A stretch of 64,000 nucleotides of DNA, taken from NCBI RefSeq assembly GCF_030766935.1, contig NZ_JASERL010000004.1, positions 496,001 through 560,000 on the forward strand, written 5' to 3'. The notes beneath the pieces are model-generated. The model ran no database searches, had not been told where the DNA came from, and saw only the letters and a program-made list of their open reading frames with translations. The translations under genes were made by a program, and so were the position numbers. Below, piece after piece: positions 24,702 to 33,445 of the stretch. The stretch is from Streptomyces sp. KL109B (GTDB taxonomy: Bacteria > Actinomycetota > Actinomycetes > Streptomycetales > Streptomycetaceae). Position 1 is the first letter of the stretch, and the number at the start of each line of letters is the position of its first letter.

Positions 24702-26012
24702 TCATGAGAAGAGCCGCCGCCAGGTCTCGGGGCCCGGATAGCCGTCGGCCGCCTTGCCGCGCCAGCCCTGGGCCCGCTGGAACGCCTCGACATTGCGCCG
24801 GTCCGCCTCGGTCCAGCGCGGCCCAGGACCCTTGCGGTAGTGCTTGCCGAACCCTTTCTTCACGAGCTGCTCGCCGAGCCGCGTGACATCGGCGCTCGTA
24901 GCGCCCTGCCGGAACTTGGCCTTTCCGGGGAAGGCCGACGACCCGGCCCGCTCACCGCCACCGGCGCCCCCGCCGGCCGCCGGAATGCTCCGCCCCTGCC
25001 CCTTCGACAGATACGCCCAGGTCGTGGGCCCCGGGATGCCGTCGGCCGCCTTGCCGCGCCAGCCCTGCGCACGCTGGAACGCGCGGGTCGCCCTGCGGTC
25101 GGCCTCGCTCCACTTCGGCCCGGGGCCCACCCGGTAGTACCGCTTGCCGCCCCGCTCGACGAGCATCTTCCCGAGCCGGGTCACATGCGAGTTGTTCTTG
25201 CCGGGACCGAAGTACTTGGCTCCGGGGAACTTCGTCGACGACGCGCGCGAGCCCGAACTGCCGTCCGTGACCGCCTTGTAGCGCAGCGCGATGTAGTTCT
25301 TCGAGTGGCTCCAGTACGCGTACGGGGTGGTCTGCACGCGCGCGCCCGGCCGGGTCTGCTCGTACGCGACGTACTGGGTGCGCGAGGCGTTCGCCCAGCC
25401 GCCGAAGATCGTGACGTGCGAGCCCTTCTCCGGGTCGGAGGGGTTGTGGAAGAGCAGGATGTCGCCCGGCTGCAGCTGCGCCTTGGTGATCCGGGTGCCG
25501 TACTGGGCGAGGCTCCCGGTCCACTCGTTGCCCGGCAGGCCCCACGCCATCGAGACGAAGCCGGAGCAGTCCTGGCGGTAGCCGTCCTTCCAGTACTTGT
25601 TCATGTCGTACGGGACCTTGGCCGAGATCCACGTTCTGGCCCGGTCGAGGATCGCGGTGCGCGAGGTGCCGCGCAGCGTCGGGGGCCGGGTGAGCGAGAC
25701 GGAGGCGGCGGCCGGGGCCGGTGCTCCGTGCAGGGGGCCGGTGCCGCCCTGGGGTGTCGTGTCGCCGTTGTCCTCGTCGTCCGGGGCCGGGGCCTGGGGC
25801 CTGACCTCGCGGTGTTCGGCCGCGGCTGCCGGGGTTGTCTGGAGGCCGCCGATGACGGTGCCCGCGGCGGCGGCGAGGACCAGGGCGTGCCGGGTGCCCA
25901 CCTTGGTGCGCACCGGGTGGGACACGGAGCGCCGCCACGCGGCGCAGCCCGCGCAGTCGCAGTCCTCGGCCGGGTCGACGTCCACGAATACGGGTGCGCT
26001 CATGCGCTCCAT
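24702..26012 (-). CDS. NlpC/P60 peptidoglycan hydrolase with two PG-binding domains
   Basis: A 436-residue exported protein. A cytoplasmic Cys-rich N-terminus (AEDCDCAGCAAWRR) precedes a membrane segment at about 40-65. The NlpC/P60 domain (about 120-255) has the catalytic Cys in YRQDCSGFVSMAWG and the His in KGSHVTIFGG. Two C-terminal peptidoglycan-binding repeats follow (about 265-340 and 365-435), each with RAQGWRGKAADG and PGPxTW. It should cleave stem peptides in the wall. I chose ATG 26012, with GAGGGG upstream, over the in-frame 26069. It is first in an operon with the SPFH gene; the short Cys motif before the membrane segment is unusual. Confidence 0.85.
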   Translation of the reverse strand: MERMSAPVFVDVDPAEDCDCAGCAAWRRSVSHPVRTKVGTRHALVLAAAAGTVIGGLQTTPAAAAEHREVRPQAPAPDDEDNGDTTPQGGTGPLHGAPAPAAASVSLTRPPTLRGTSRTAILDRARTWISAKVPYDMNKYWKDGYRQDCSGFVSMAWGLPGNEWTGSLAQYGTRITKAQLQPGDILLFHNPSDPEKGSHVTIFGGWANASRTQYVAYEQTRPGARVQTTPYAYWSHSKNYIALRYKAVTDGSSGSRASSTKFPGAKYFGPGKNNSHVTRLGKMLVERGGKRYYRVGPGPKWSEADRRATRAFQRAQGWRGKAADGIPGPTTWAYLSKGQGRSIPAAGGGAGGGERAGSSAFPGKAKFRQGATSADVTRLGEQLVKKGFGKHYRKGPGPRWTEADRRNVEAFQRAQGWRGKAADGYPGPETWRRLFS

Positions 26013-26210
26013 GCGATTCCCCTCACACTCCGGTGCCGGACTTTGGAATATCGAGCCTCGATTTCGCACGCAGGAAGCGTCTCAACTGTCCCGACAAATC
26101 GCATGTTGACGGTCCGAATGATTGAAATCCTCAGAAATTACCCAAAACCTCGGCGCGTCGAGTGGTCAGGAGCACCCCAGAGGGTCGGGTAAAGTTATGC
26201 GGGTCGACAG

Positions 26211-26284
26211 GCGCCATTAGCTCAGTTGGTTAGAGCAGCGGACTCTTAATCCGCGTGTCCGGGGTTCGAGTCCCTGATGGCGCA
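26211..26284 (+). tRNA. tRNA-Lys (CTT), copy 3
   Basis: A third identical 74-base copy. TAAAGT (about 26190) may be its -10 box. Confidence 0.97.
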
Positions 26285-26289
26285 CCACC

Positions 26290-26323
26290 CCGAAGGCCCC
26301 CCGCTACTGCGGGGGGCCTTCGG
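26290..26323 (+). terminator. Terminator hairpin of tRNA-Lys copy 3
   Basis: A near-perfect inverted repeat CCGAAGGCCCCCCGC...GCGGGGGGCCTTCGG directly after the tRNA; the same type as at the other two copies. Confidence 0.85.
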
Positions 26324-26705
26324 CGTACCACGGCGACCCGCCACACCCGCCAGGCGTAAACGTCACGTTTCCCGGCGTATCGCCCTTGCGATCATGAACC
26401 GGGGCACAGCACTCTGTCATGGAGCCATTGGCTCCCAAGAGGCTTACGGTACAAGGCAGTTGAAATGGGCACCGTGACATGCCGGGCCCGATCCGGTTGC
26501 CGAGCGCGGGGAGAGGGGCCCCGCCCATGAACCGATGTCGAGGGGGGCATCATGCAACCGGAAGGCCGTCGTTCCAGTCCTATGTAAGTAGGTAAGGGTG
26601 GGACGGTGGCCCGCCAGCGATACGCCCGGGGGCACGGTCGAGGGGAACCCGTCCCCAGGGCGTCGGACCGACGACCACGCGGTGACGCGTGCGGGGGGAT
26701 GACTC
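26324..26705 (+). promoter_or_regulatory. Long leader/promoter region of cslA
   Basis: About 380 bp with no credible gene. It holds the perfect palindrome AAACGTCACGTTT (26358-26370), a possible -10 TACGGT near 26445, and a GC hairpin GGGGAGAGGGGCCCCGCCC near 26510. The length and the palindrome suggest that cslA is tightly controlled. Confidence 0.4.
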
Positions 26706-28664
26706 ATGACGTCGACGCCGACGGGCGCGCGGCCAGAATTCGACCCGTCCGAGACGACCCAGCTGCGGGTGCCACCGCACCGCACGGGCAACGGTCTGAG
26801 GCGCATCAGAAAGTCACTGCCGCGCTACGACTACGAGCACTACAGCCGGCTCGCCGGGCCACTGACCCAGCCCGACCCCACCAAGCCGTACAAGGTGCGC
26901 TATCGCTCACTGCTCTCACAGGAGCCGCACCGGATCAGGGCCGCGCTCATGCTGGGCGCGGCCCCGCTGCTTTCCCTGGTGCTGCTGTTCTGGCTGATGC
27001 AGCCCGAGCACTGGACCGAACGGGACTACCCCGCCTACGAGTTCCTGCCCGCGCTCGACATCGTGATGCTCGTGTCCATCGGGCTCATCGAGTTCTTCCG
27101 CTGCATGAACGTGCTGTCCAACGCGCACGCGACGCTCGTCGCCCGCGACCCGGTCCCCGTAGTACCCGAGACCGGAACGCGCGTCGCGTTCCTCACCTCG
27201 TTCGTGCCGGGAAAAGAGCCGCTGGAGATGGTGACGAAGACCCTGGAGGCCGCAGTGAAGCTGCGCCACCGGGGTCTTCTGCATGTATGGCTGCTCGACG
27301 AGGGCGACGACCCGGCGGTCAAGGAGGTCTGCGCGCGCCTGGGCGTACATCACTTCTCCCGCAAGGGAGTTGAGAAGTGGAACCAGCCGAAGGGGCCGCA
27401 CCGCGCCAAGACCAAGCACGGCAACTACAACGCCTGGCTGGACGCTCACGGTGACGCGTACGACTTCTTCGCCTCCGTCGACACCGACCACGTGCCGCTG
27501 CCCAACTACCTGGAGCGGATGCTCGGCTTCTTCCGCGACCCGAACGTCGGGTTCGTCATCGGCCCGCAGGTGTACGGCAATTACGACAACTTCATCACCA
27601 AGGCCGCCGAGTCCCAGCAGTTCCTCTTCCACGCGCTGATCCAGCGGGCGGGCAACCGGTACGGCTCACCGATGTTCGTCGGCACCTCGAATGCCGTACG
27701 CATCAGGGCGCTCAAGCAGATCGGCGGCCTGTACGACTCCATCACGGAGGACATGGCGACCGGCTTCGAGATCCACCGGCACCGCAACCCCGCCACCGGG
27801 AAGAAGTGGCGCTCCGTGTACACGCCGGACGTACTCGCGGTCGGTGAGGGGCCGAGCGCCTGGACGGACTTCTTCACCCAGCAGATGCGCTGGTCGCGCG
27901 GCACGTACGAGACGATCCTCAAGCAGTACTGGAAGGGCTTCTTCACGCTCCCGCCGAGCAAGCTCTTCAACTACACGATGATGATCATCTTCTACCCGAT
28001 GGCGGCGATGAACTGGATTCTGGCGGCGCTGAGTTGTGCGCTGTTCCTGGGTCTCGGCGCCTCGGGTGTGAACATCGACCCGACGATCTGGCTGATGCTG
28101 TACGGCAACGCGTCGGCGCTGCAGATCGGGCTCTACGTGTGGAACCGCCGGCACAACGTGTCGCCGCACGAACCCGAGGGTTCCGGCGGCGTCGCCGGCA
28201 TGGTGATGTCCGCGCTGTCCGCGCCGCTGTACGCGAAGGCGCTGATCGATTCGGTGCTGCGCCGGAAGTCGAAGTTCGTGGTGACACCGAAGGGCGACTC
28301 CGCGAGCCCCGACCGGTGGTTCGCGACCTTCCGCTACCACTGGTACTTCATCCTCATCTTCGCCGCGTCCATCGCCGCCGGCTTCCTCTACGGGCACTCC
28401 CACCCGGCGATGATCACCTGGGCCTCCTTCGCCCTGCTGATCACCGCCGCCCCGATGTTCGCGTGGCGCTACATGGTCCGCCAGGAGAAGAAGAAGCCGA
28501 AGCCGCCCGAGGCCCCGCAGCAGGATCGCCCCGAGCAGCAGGCACCGCCCCGGGCGCACAACGTGCCGCAGCAGCGGCCCAGTTGGGCCGCACAGCCGCG
28601 CACCGGGGTGGACGGGGACAACGAACAGACCATGCAGATTTCCCTGGGGGGACGTAACAAGTGA
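26706..28664 (+). CDS. cslA: Cellulose-synthase-like glycosyltransferase CslA
   Basis: A 652-residue family-2 processive beta-glycosyltransferase. Two N-terminal membrane segments (about 78-140) come first. The catalytic domain has LLDEGDD, the DxD pair in SVDTDHV (Asp259, Asp261), the catalytic TED (347-349) and QQMRW (392-396). At least four further membrane segments and a Pro/Gln-rich tail follow. It makes a beta-glucan-like polymer at hyphal tips and secretes it; known cslA mutants are affected in aerial growth and attachment. The start ATG 26706 follows GGGGGGAT. Its stop overlaps the glxA start by four bases, so the pair is coupled. Confidence 0.95.
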   Translation: MTSTPTGARPEFDPSETTQLRVPPHRTGNGLRRIRKSLPRYDYEHYSRLAGPLTQPDPTKPYKVRYRSLLSQEPHRIRAALMLGAAPLLSLVLLFWLMQPEHWTERDYPAYEFLPALDIVMLVSIGLIEFFRCMNVLSNAHATLVARDPVPVVPETGTRVAFLTSFVPGKEPLEMVTKTLEAAVKLRHRGLLHVWLLDEGDDPAVKEVCARLGVHHFSRKGVEKWNQPKGPHRAKTKHGNYNAWLDAHGDAYDFFASVDTDHVPLPNYLERMLGFFRDPNVGFVIGPQVYGNYDNFITKAAESQQFLFHALIQRAGNRYGSPMFVGTSNAVRIRALKQIGGLYDSITEDMATGFEIHRHRNPATGKKWRSVYTPDVLAVGEGPSAWTDFFTQQMRWSRGTYETILKQYWKGFFTLPPSKLFNYTMMIIFYPMAAMNWILAALSCALFLGLGASGVNIDPTIWLMLYGNASALQIGLYVWNRRHNVSPHEPEGSGGVAGMVMSALSAPLYAKALIDSVLRRKSKFVVTPKGDSASPDRWFATFRYHWYFILIFAASIAAGFLYGHSHPAMITWASFALLITAAPMFAWRYMVRQEKKKPKPPEAPQQDRPEQQAPPRAHNVPQQRPSWAAQPRTGVDGDNEQTMQISLGGRNK

Positions 28665-30598
28665 AAGACGGTTCGAGCCGCCGCCGTGCCCGGCGCATAG
28701 TCATCGGCACGGTGGTGGTCCTGGCGCTGGCCGGGATGAACGGGCCCTGGCTGTATCGCTTCGGATCGGCCAAGTACCACGAGTACAAGATCAACCGACC
28801 GGAGTACAAGGCCGAGAACGGGCACTGGGACGTCATCGAGTTCCCCAAGAACATGCGCCTCAACACGATCCACGCGGCGCTGCTGCACACCGGCAAGATT
28901 CTGCTCGTCGCCGGTTCCGGGAACAACCAGAAGAACTTCGACGCGAAGAAGTTCGACACCCGGCTCTACGACCCGGTGAAGAAGACCATCAAGAAGATTC
29001 CCACGCCGACCGACCTGTTCTGCACGGGACATACGCAGCTGGCGAACGGGAATCTGCTGATCGCGGGCGGCACCAAGCGCTACGAGAAGCTGAAGGGCGA
29101 CGTCACCAAGGCCGGCGGCCTGATGATCGTGCACAACGAGGACCCGGACGAGCCCAAGACCATCAAGGCCGGCACCGTCTTCACGGGAAAGAAGAACGGC
29201 AAGTCGTTCGTCGCCAAGGACAACATCACGATCGAGCGCGCCAAGAAGGTCTTCGACAAGGCGACCGGGAAGTTCCTGCGCAATGACCCGGGCCTCGGCC
29301 GGGTGTACGTGGAGGCGCAGAAGTCCGGCGCCAAGTACGAGACCGGCACCCAGGACAACTACCGGGTGCAGGGCCTGACCGGCCAGGACGCCCGCAATAT
29401 GTACGGCATCGCGCAGAAACTCGCCCTGGACAAGAAGGACTTCCAGGGAATCAGGGACTCCTACGAGTTCGATCCGGTCGCCGAGCGGTACATCAAGGTC
29501 GACCCGATGAACGAGGCGCGCTGGTACCCGACGCTGACCACGCTCTCCGACGGCAAGGTGCTCTCCGTGTCCGGGCTCGACGAGATCGGGCAGCTGGTGC
29601 CGGGCAAGAACGAGGTGTACGACCCGAAGACGAAGAAGTGGACGTACCTGAAGGACATCCGGCAGTTCCCGACGTATCCGGCGCTGTTCCAGATGGAGAA
29701 CGGGAAGATCTTCTACTCGGGTGCGAACGCGGGATACGGGCCGGACAACGTCGGGCGCAAACCCGGGATTTGGGACCTGGCCAGTAATAAGTTCCAGCGG
29801 ATTCCCGGGCTTTCGGATCCCGGCATGATGGAGACGGCGAACACCGTCGAGCTGCCGCCCGCGCAGGACCAGAAGTACATGGTGATCGGCGGTGGCGGGG
29901 TCGGCGAGTCCAAGCTGTCCAGCGAGAAGACCCGGCTCGTCGATCTGAAGGACCAGAACCCGAAGTTCGTGGACGGGCCGAAGATGGACAAGGGGACGCG
30001 GTATCCGCAGGCGTCGATCCTGCCAGACGACTCGGTGCTCGTTTCCGGTGGTTCGGAGGACTATCGGGGGCGCGGCGACTCGAACATCCTTGAGGCGCGG
30101 ATCTACGACACGAAGCGGAACACGTTCAAGCGGGTCGCCGATCCGAACGTGGGGCGCAACTATCACTCCGGGTCGCTGCTGCTGCCCGACGGGCGGGTGC
30201 TGTTCTTCGGTTCGGACTCGCTGTACGCGGACAAGGCGAATACGAAGCCGGGGACGTTCGAGCAGCGGATCGAGATGTATACGCCGCCGTATCTGTACCG
30301 GGATTCGCGGCCGGCGCTCGAAGGGGGCGAGCGGACGATTCGGCGGGGTGGGTCGGCGACGTACAAGACGGATCATGTGTCGTCCATCAAGACGGCGCGG
30401 TTGATTCGGCCGAGTGCGTCCACGCATGTCACGGATGTCGATCAGACGTCGATCGCGCTTGAGTTGAAGAAGTCGGACGACTCGGTCACGGTGACGGTGC
30501 CGAGGAGTCGGTCGCTGGTGGAGTCGGGGTGGTACATGCTGTTCGTTACGGACGATGAGGGGACGCCGAGCAAGGCGGAGTGGGTGAAGGTGCCCTAG
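28661..30598 (+). CDS. glxA: Copper radical oxidase GlxA
   Basis: A 645-residue membrane-anchored galactose-oxidase-like enzyme: one N-terminal membrane helix (about 12-30), then a seven-bladed Kelch propeller and a C-terminal Ig-like DUF1929 domain (from about 540). Cys121 in DLFCTGHTQ is the Cys of the Tyr-Cys cofactor; the tyrosine and histidine ligands of the copper site include VGRNYHSGSLLLPDG. In S. lividans GlxA works with CslA in glycan deposition and needs copper delivery. The start GTG 28661 overlaps the cslA stop. The last 300 bases use less typical codons (many TCG and GCG near the 3' end), which is minor. Confidence 0.95.
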   Translation: MKDGSSRRRARRIVIGTVVVLALAGMNGPWLYRFGSAKYHEYKINRPEYKAENGHWDVIEFPKNMRLNTIHAALLHTGKILLVAGSGNNQKNFDAKKFDTRLYDPVKKTIKKIPTPTDLFCTGHTQLANGNLLIAGGTKRYEKLKGDVTKAGGLMIVHNEDPDEPKTIKAGTVFTGKKNGKSFVAKDNITIERAKKVFDKATGKFLRNDPGLGRVYVEAQKSGAKYETGTQDNYRVQGLTGQDARNMYGIAQKLALDKKDFQGIRDSYEFDPVAERYIKVDPMNEARWYPTLTTLSDGKVLSVSGLDEIGQLVPGKNEVYDPKTKKWTYLKDIRQFPTYPALFQMENGKIFYSGANAGYGPDNVGRKPGIWDLASNKFQRIPGLSDPGMMETANTVELPPAQDQKYMVIGGGGVGESKLSSEKTRLVDLKDQNPKFVDGPKMDKGTRYPQASILPDDSVLVSGGSEDYRGRGDSNILEARIYDTKRNTFKRVADPNVGRNYHSGSLLLPDGRVLFFGSDSLYADKANTKPGTFEQRIEMYTPPYLYRDSRPALEGGERTIRRGGSATYKTDHVSSIKTARLIRPSASTHVTDVDQTSIALELKKSDDSVTVTVPRSRSLVESGWYMLFVTDDEGTPSKAEWVKVP

Positions 30599-30645
30599 CG
30601 GGTGGCGGGGGACGAGGTCGCCCGGCGACGATCGCTTGATTGGGG

Positions 30646-31653
30646 TCAGTTGCCCGCTAGTTTCAGGGCGTAGTCGCCCCACCATTCGCCGGCCTTGGGG
30701 CCGCCCTTGCAGGTGCCGTCGGATTCGCCGGGGCGTTTGACCCAGAGGTAGGCCTTGACCTGGGGGTCGCCGGTTTTGGTGGTGGGGTTTTCGCCGAGGG
30801 CGCGGCCCGGGGGGTTGCACCAGCGTTCGTCGGCGGCGCCTGCCGTGTAGGGGCCGTTGCCGTTGCGGCTCGTGTCGACGACGAAGGGTTTGTTGCCGAT
30901 CTTCGCCGAGAGTTCCTTGCCGTATCGGACGGACTCGTCGGTGGTGTAGAAGTTCGATACGTTCACCGCGAAGCCGTCGGCCTGGTCGACGCCCGAGCGC
31001 TGGAGCGGTTCGAAGATCTGGTCCGGCTTGCCCCAGCCCGCGTTGCCCGCGTCCAGGTAGACCTTCGTGTCCTTGAGGGACTTGAGCTTCTCGACGGCGC
31101 CCTTGAGCAGGTCGTAGCGCTCCTCGTGGAACTGCTGCGGCGTGCAGTTGTCCACCATGTGCTGCACCGCGTCGGGCTCCAGGATCACCGTCGCGGGGCG
31201 GTCCCCGATGCCCGCGGCGACCTGGTCGATGAACGCCCGGTACGCGTTGCCGTCGGCCGCGCCGCCGCCCGAGTACTGGCCGCAGTCGCGGTGCGGGATG
31301 TTGTAGACGACGAGCAGCGCGTCCCGGTCCGCCTTCTGGGCCGCCTCCGTGAAGCCGCGCGCCTGGTCCGTGGCGTTCTCCGGCAGGAGCCATTCGCCGC
31401 TGGGCTGCTCGGCGATCCTGCGGACCTTGGCGGCCTCCGCTTCCTTGCCGTCCTTCGCGAGCGCCGCGGCGGCCTTGGCGGCCTTGCTGTCGGGGTTGAC
31501 CCAGAACGGGTCGGCGCCCTTGGGCTGTTGGGCCACGGGGGACTCAGCGTTGTCGCCCTCCTTGTCCCCTCCTCCGGAGGAGCAGGACGTACACGCCGCC
31601 ACGAGCAGCGCCGCCCCCACGACGACCGCTCCAGCCCTCGGTTTCCGGTACAT
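30646..31653 (-). CDS. cslZ: GH6 endoglucanase CslZ
   Basis: A 335-residue exported lipoprotein: signal segment with lipobox LLVAAC (Cys21), a short linker, then a family-6 glycoside hydrolase domain (about 95-330). Motifs are VVYNIPHRDCGQYSGGG, VILEPDAVQHM (general acid region, Asp161), DAGNAGWG, VDTSRNGNG and LWVKRPGESDG. It would cut beta-1,4-glucan and trim the CslA product. It is convergent with glxA, which is the known order cslA-glxA-cslZ. The start ATG 31653 is the only one before the signal peptide. Confidence 0.93.
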   Translation of the reverse strand: MYRKPRAGAVVVGAALLVAACTSCSSGGGDKEGDNAESPVAQQPKGADPFWVNPDSKAAKAAAALAKDGKEAEAAKVRRIAEQPSGEWLLPENATDQARGFTEAAQKADRDALLVVYNIPHRDCGQYSGGGAADGNAYRAFIDQVAAGIGDRPATVILEPDAVQHMVDNCTPQQFHEERYDLLKGAVEKLKSLKDTKVYLDAGNAGWGKPDQIFEPLQRSGVDQADGFAVNVSNFYTTDESVRYGKELSAKIGNKPFVVDTSRNGNGPYTAGAADERWCNPPGRALGENPTTKTGDPQVKAYLWVKRPGESDGTCKGGPKAGEWWGDYALKLAGN

Positions 31654-31788
31654 CCACTCCCCCTTGGGTGCACTGTCTGGCCCTCAATCGTGGCATACGT
31701 CCCCGCCGCGCCACGAGCGCGTACGCCGCTTGTCAAGGACCTGTTACAGCGCCCGCGGCTCGGGTAGGCGGCGGCAAGGAGGACTCTG

Positions 31789-31818
31789 TTGCGCGGGGTG
31801 AAGGGTGGCGCGAATTGA
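31789..31818 (+). CDS. Possible 9-codon leader peptide
   Basis: TTG 31789 has the best ribosome site of the region (AAGGAGGA, 31775-31782) at the right distance, but the frame ends after nine codons (MRGVKGGAN). Its TGA overlaps the TTG start of the GAF-ANTAR gene (TTGA). It may be a coupling leader peptide, or a sign of a start-site error. Confidence 0.3.
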   Translation: MRGVKGGAN

Positions 31819-32555
31819 CTCACGAGACCCGTGAACTGCGCCTGGCCGCAGCCCTGTTGGAGTACGCCGAGATCTTCCGCGACACCTTCGACCCGCTGAG
31901 CTGCCTGCGCCGCCTCACCGACCACTGCGTGGAGCTGCTCGGCGCCCTGGGCGCGGGCGTGCTGCTGGCCCGGCCCTACTGTCCCGCGCCCGCCACCCAT
32001 CGCGGCCAAAGACCCGATGTCGTACGGGAGTTGCTGGCCTCCGACGGGCCCGCGAGTCCGGCTCATGACACGCTGCGGACCGGTCGTGCGGTGGCGCCCG
32101 TCGATCTGGGATCGGTGGCGGCCGCCACCCGCTGGCCCGAGTTCACGGCGATCGCCCGCCGCCGCGGCATCACCTCCGCGTACGCCGTTCCGCTGCGCCG
32201 GGCCGAGGACTTCGACGGCGCGCTCACCGTCTTCTTGACTCACCATCCGCCGCGTACCGATGAGTTGGCAATTACCCAGGCGCTCGCCGACGCGGCGGCC
32301 ATCGGGCTGCACAATCGCCGTGTCCACAGTCAATACCGGGAGCTGACCGGGCAGTTGAGGGCGGCGTTGAGCAGCCGGGTGCTGATCGAGCAGGCGAAGG
32401 GCATGCTCGCCGAGCGGTGGGAGACCGTGCCGGACACCGCGTTCGGTGCGCTGCGGAGCTACGCGCGCGCGAACCAACTGCCGCTCGACCAGGTCGCGTC
32501 CGAGGTGATCCGCCGCACGCTGCCCGACGAGCGGGTCAGGCCCGGTTCCTCGTGA
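31815..32555 (+). CDS. GAF-ANTAR antitermination regulator
   Basis: A 246-residue cytosolic regulator. The GAF-like domain (about 10-165) is followed by an ANTAR RNA-binding domain (about 175-235: LIEQAKGMLAERW, then the helical tail RSYARANQLPLDQVASEVIRR). ANTAR proteins bind paired hexanucleotide hairpins in mRNA leaders and prevent termination. TTG 31815 is used because no other start lies near the beginning of the GAF domain; the frame is open further upstream, but that would reach into the cslZ promoter. It is divergent from cslZ. Confidence 0.8.
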   Translation: MTHETRELRLAAALLEYAEIFRDTFDPLSCLRRLTDHCVELLGALGAGVLLARPYCPAPATHRGQRPDVVRELLASDGPASPAHDTLRTGRAVAPVDLGSVAAATRWPEFTAIARRRGITSAYAVPLRRAEDFDGALTVFLTHHPPRTDELAITQALADAAAIGLHNRRVHSQYRELTGQLRAALSSRVLIEQAKGMLAERWETVPDTAFGALRSYARANQLPLDQVASEVIRRTLPDERVRPGSS

Positions 32556-32558
32556 GCC

Positions 32559-32576
32559 CTGGGCTGAATCGCCCAG
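32559..32576 (+). terminator. Small hairpin after the GAF-ANTAR gene
   Basis: CTGGGC-6-GCCCAG inverted repeat just past the stop. The next 180 bases, up to the sortase end, show no gene. Confidence 0.4.
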
Positions 32577-32757
32577 CCGTTCTAGAGTCATAGGGAGTGG
32601 CCCAAGACCCTGGCACGCTCGTCTGATGGACCATCACGCCTCCCGTGCCGAGGCCGGGCACTCCCGCAGCCCGTCTCCCGCACGGTCGAGGGCCAGTCCG
32701 GCCGGCGGCTCCGGGGGGATCGGGCTGCCGGCCGGGCCAGGTGTCCGGGACGGACCC

Positions 32758-33438
32758 TCAACTCGCCTGCCGCGCCGCCTTGTCGGGCGCCGTTACGTCG
32801 GTGAGGTACGCGGAGACGACCACGTTCGCGGTGTAGCTGCGCGAGGCCTTGTCGAAGCTGCCGCCGCAGGTGATCAGGCGGAGTTCGGCGCGGTCGGAGC
32901 GGTGCGGTCCGTACGCCTTGGCCGGGTCGAAGTTCTCGCGTCCGAGCACCCGGACGTCGTCGACGGTGAACGCGGCGACGGAGCCGTCGTCCCTGGTCAC
33001 GCGCACGGTGTCGCCGGGCTTCGCCTCGCTGAGTCGGTAGAAGACGGCGGTCCGGGTCTCGGTGTCGACGTGCCCGACGAACAGGGCGGTGCCGCGCTCC
33101 CCCGGCCGTGCCCCGTCGCCGTACCAGCCGACGGCCCCGGCCCGCGCGTACGGCGGCGGGTCGACGGCGCCGCCCGCGTCCAGGCCGCGGGGCACGACGG
33201 GCGCCCGTACCTTCAGCGCGGCGATGTCGACGCGCTGCGGTGCGCCGCCCGCGACGGGCTCGTGGGCGGGCGGCAGGTCGACGTCGGAGGGGCGGCCGAC
33301 GGCGGCCGCGTCCCCGGTGGTCGGCGAGGAGAGGCCGAGGTCGGTGGCGCCGCGGCCCCACAGCCACAGGCCGAGCAGCAGCACCGCCCAGGCGACGCCC
33401 GTGAGGAGCCGTCCGGCGCCCTGCAACCGGTCGTTCAT
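32758..33438 (-). CDS. Class F sortase
   Basis: A 226-residue membrane-anchored transpeptidase: N-terminal membrane helix (about 12-30), then the sortase barrel with the catalytic His in ALFVGHVDTET, Cys in LITCGG and Arg after it (KASRSYTANVVV). Class F enzymes of actinobacteria are single, short, and their substrates are poorly known. The start is ATG 33438. It directly follows the exported-protein gene at 33446 (7-base gap), so that protein may be a partner or substrate, although it lacks a normal sorting motif. Confidence 0.85.
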   Translation of the reverse strand: MNDRLQGAGRLLTGVAWAVLLLGLWLWGRGATDLGLSSPTTGDAAAVGRPSDVDLPPAHEPVAGGAPQRVDIAALKVRAPVVPRGLDAGGAVDPPPYARAGAVGWYGDGARPGERGTALFVGHVDTETRTAVFYRLSEAKPGDTVRVTRDDGSVAAFTVDDVRVLGRENFDPAKAYGPHRSDRAELRLITCGGSFDKASRSYTANVVVSAYLTDVTAPDKAARQAS

Positions 33439-33445
33439 GGCGGGC

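Noticed and set aside
26013..26210. ydaO-type c-di-AMP riboswitch before the NlpC/P60 gene
   Set aside because: Such switches often precede wall hydrolases, but I cannot find the conserved core and the region before the start is short.
28469..31393. Very long minus-strand open frame
   Set aside because: Antisense to glxA and part of cslA; its end reads cslZ in another frame.
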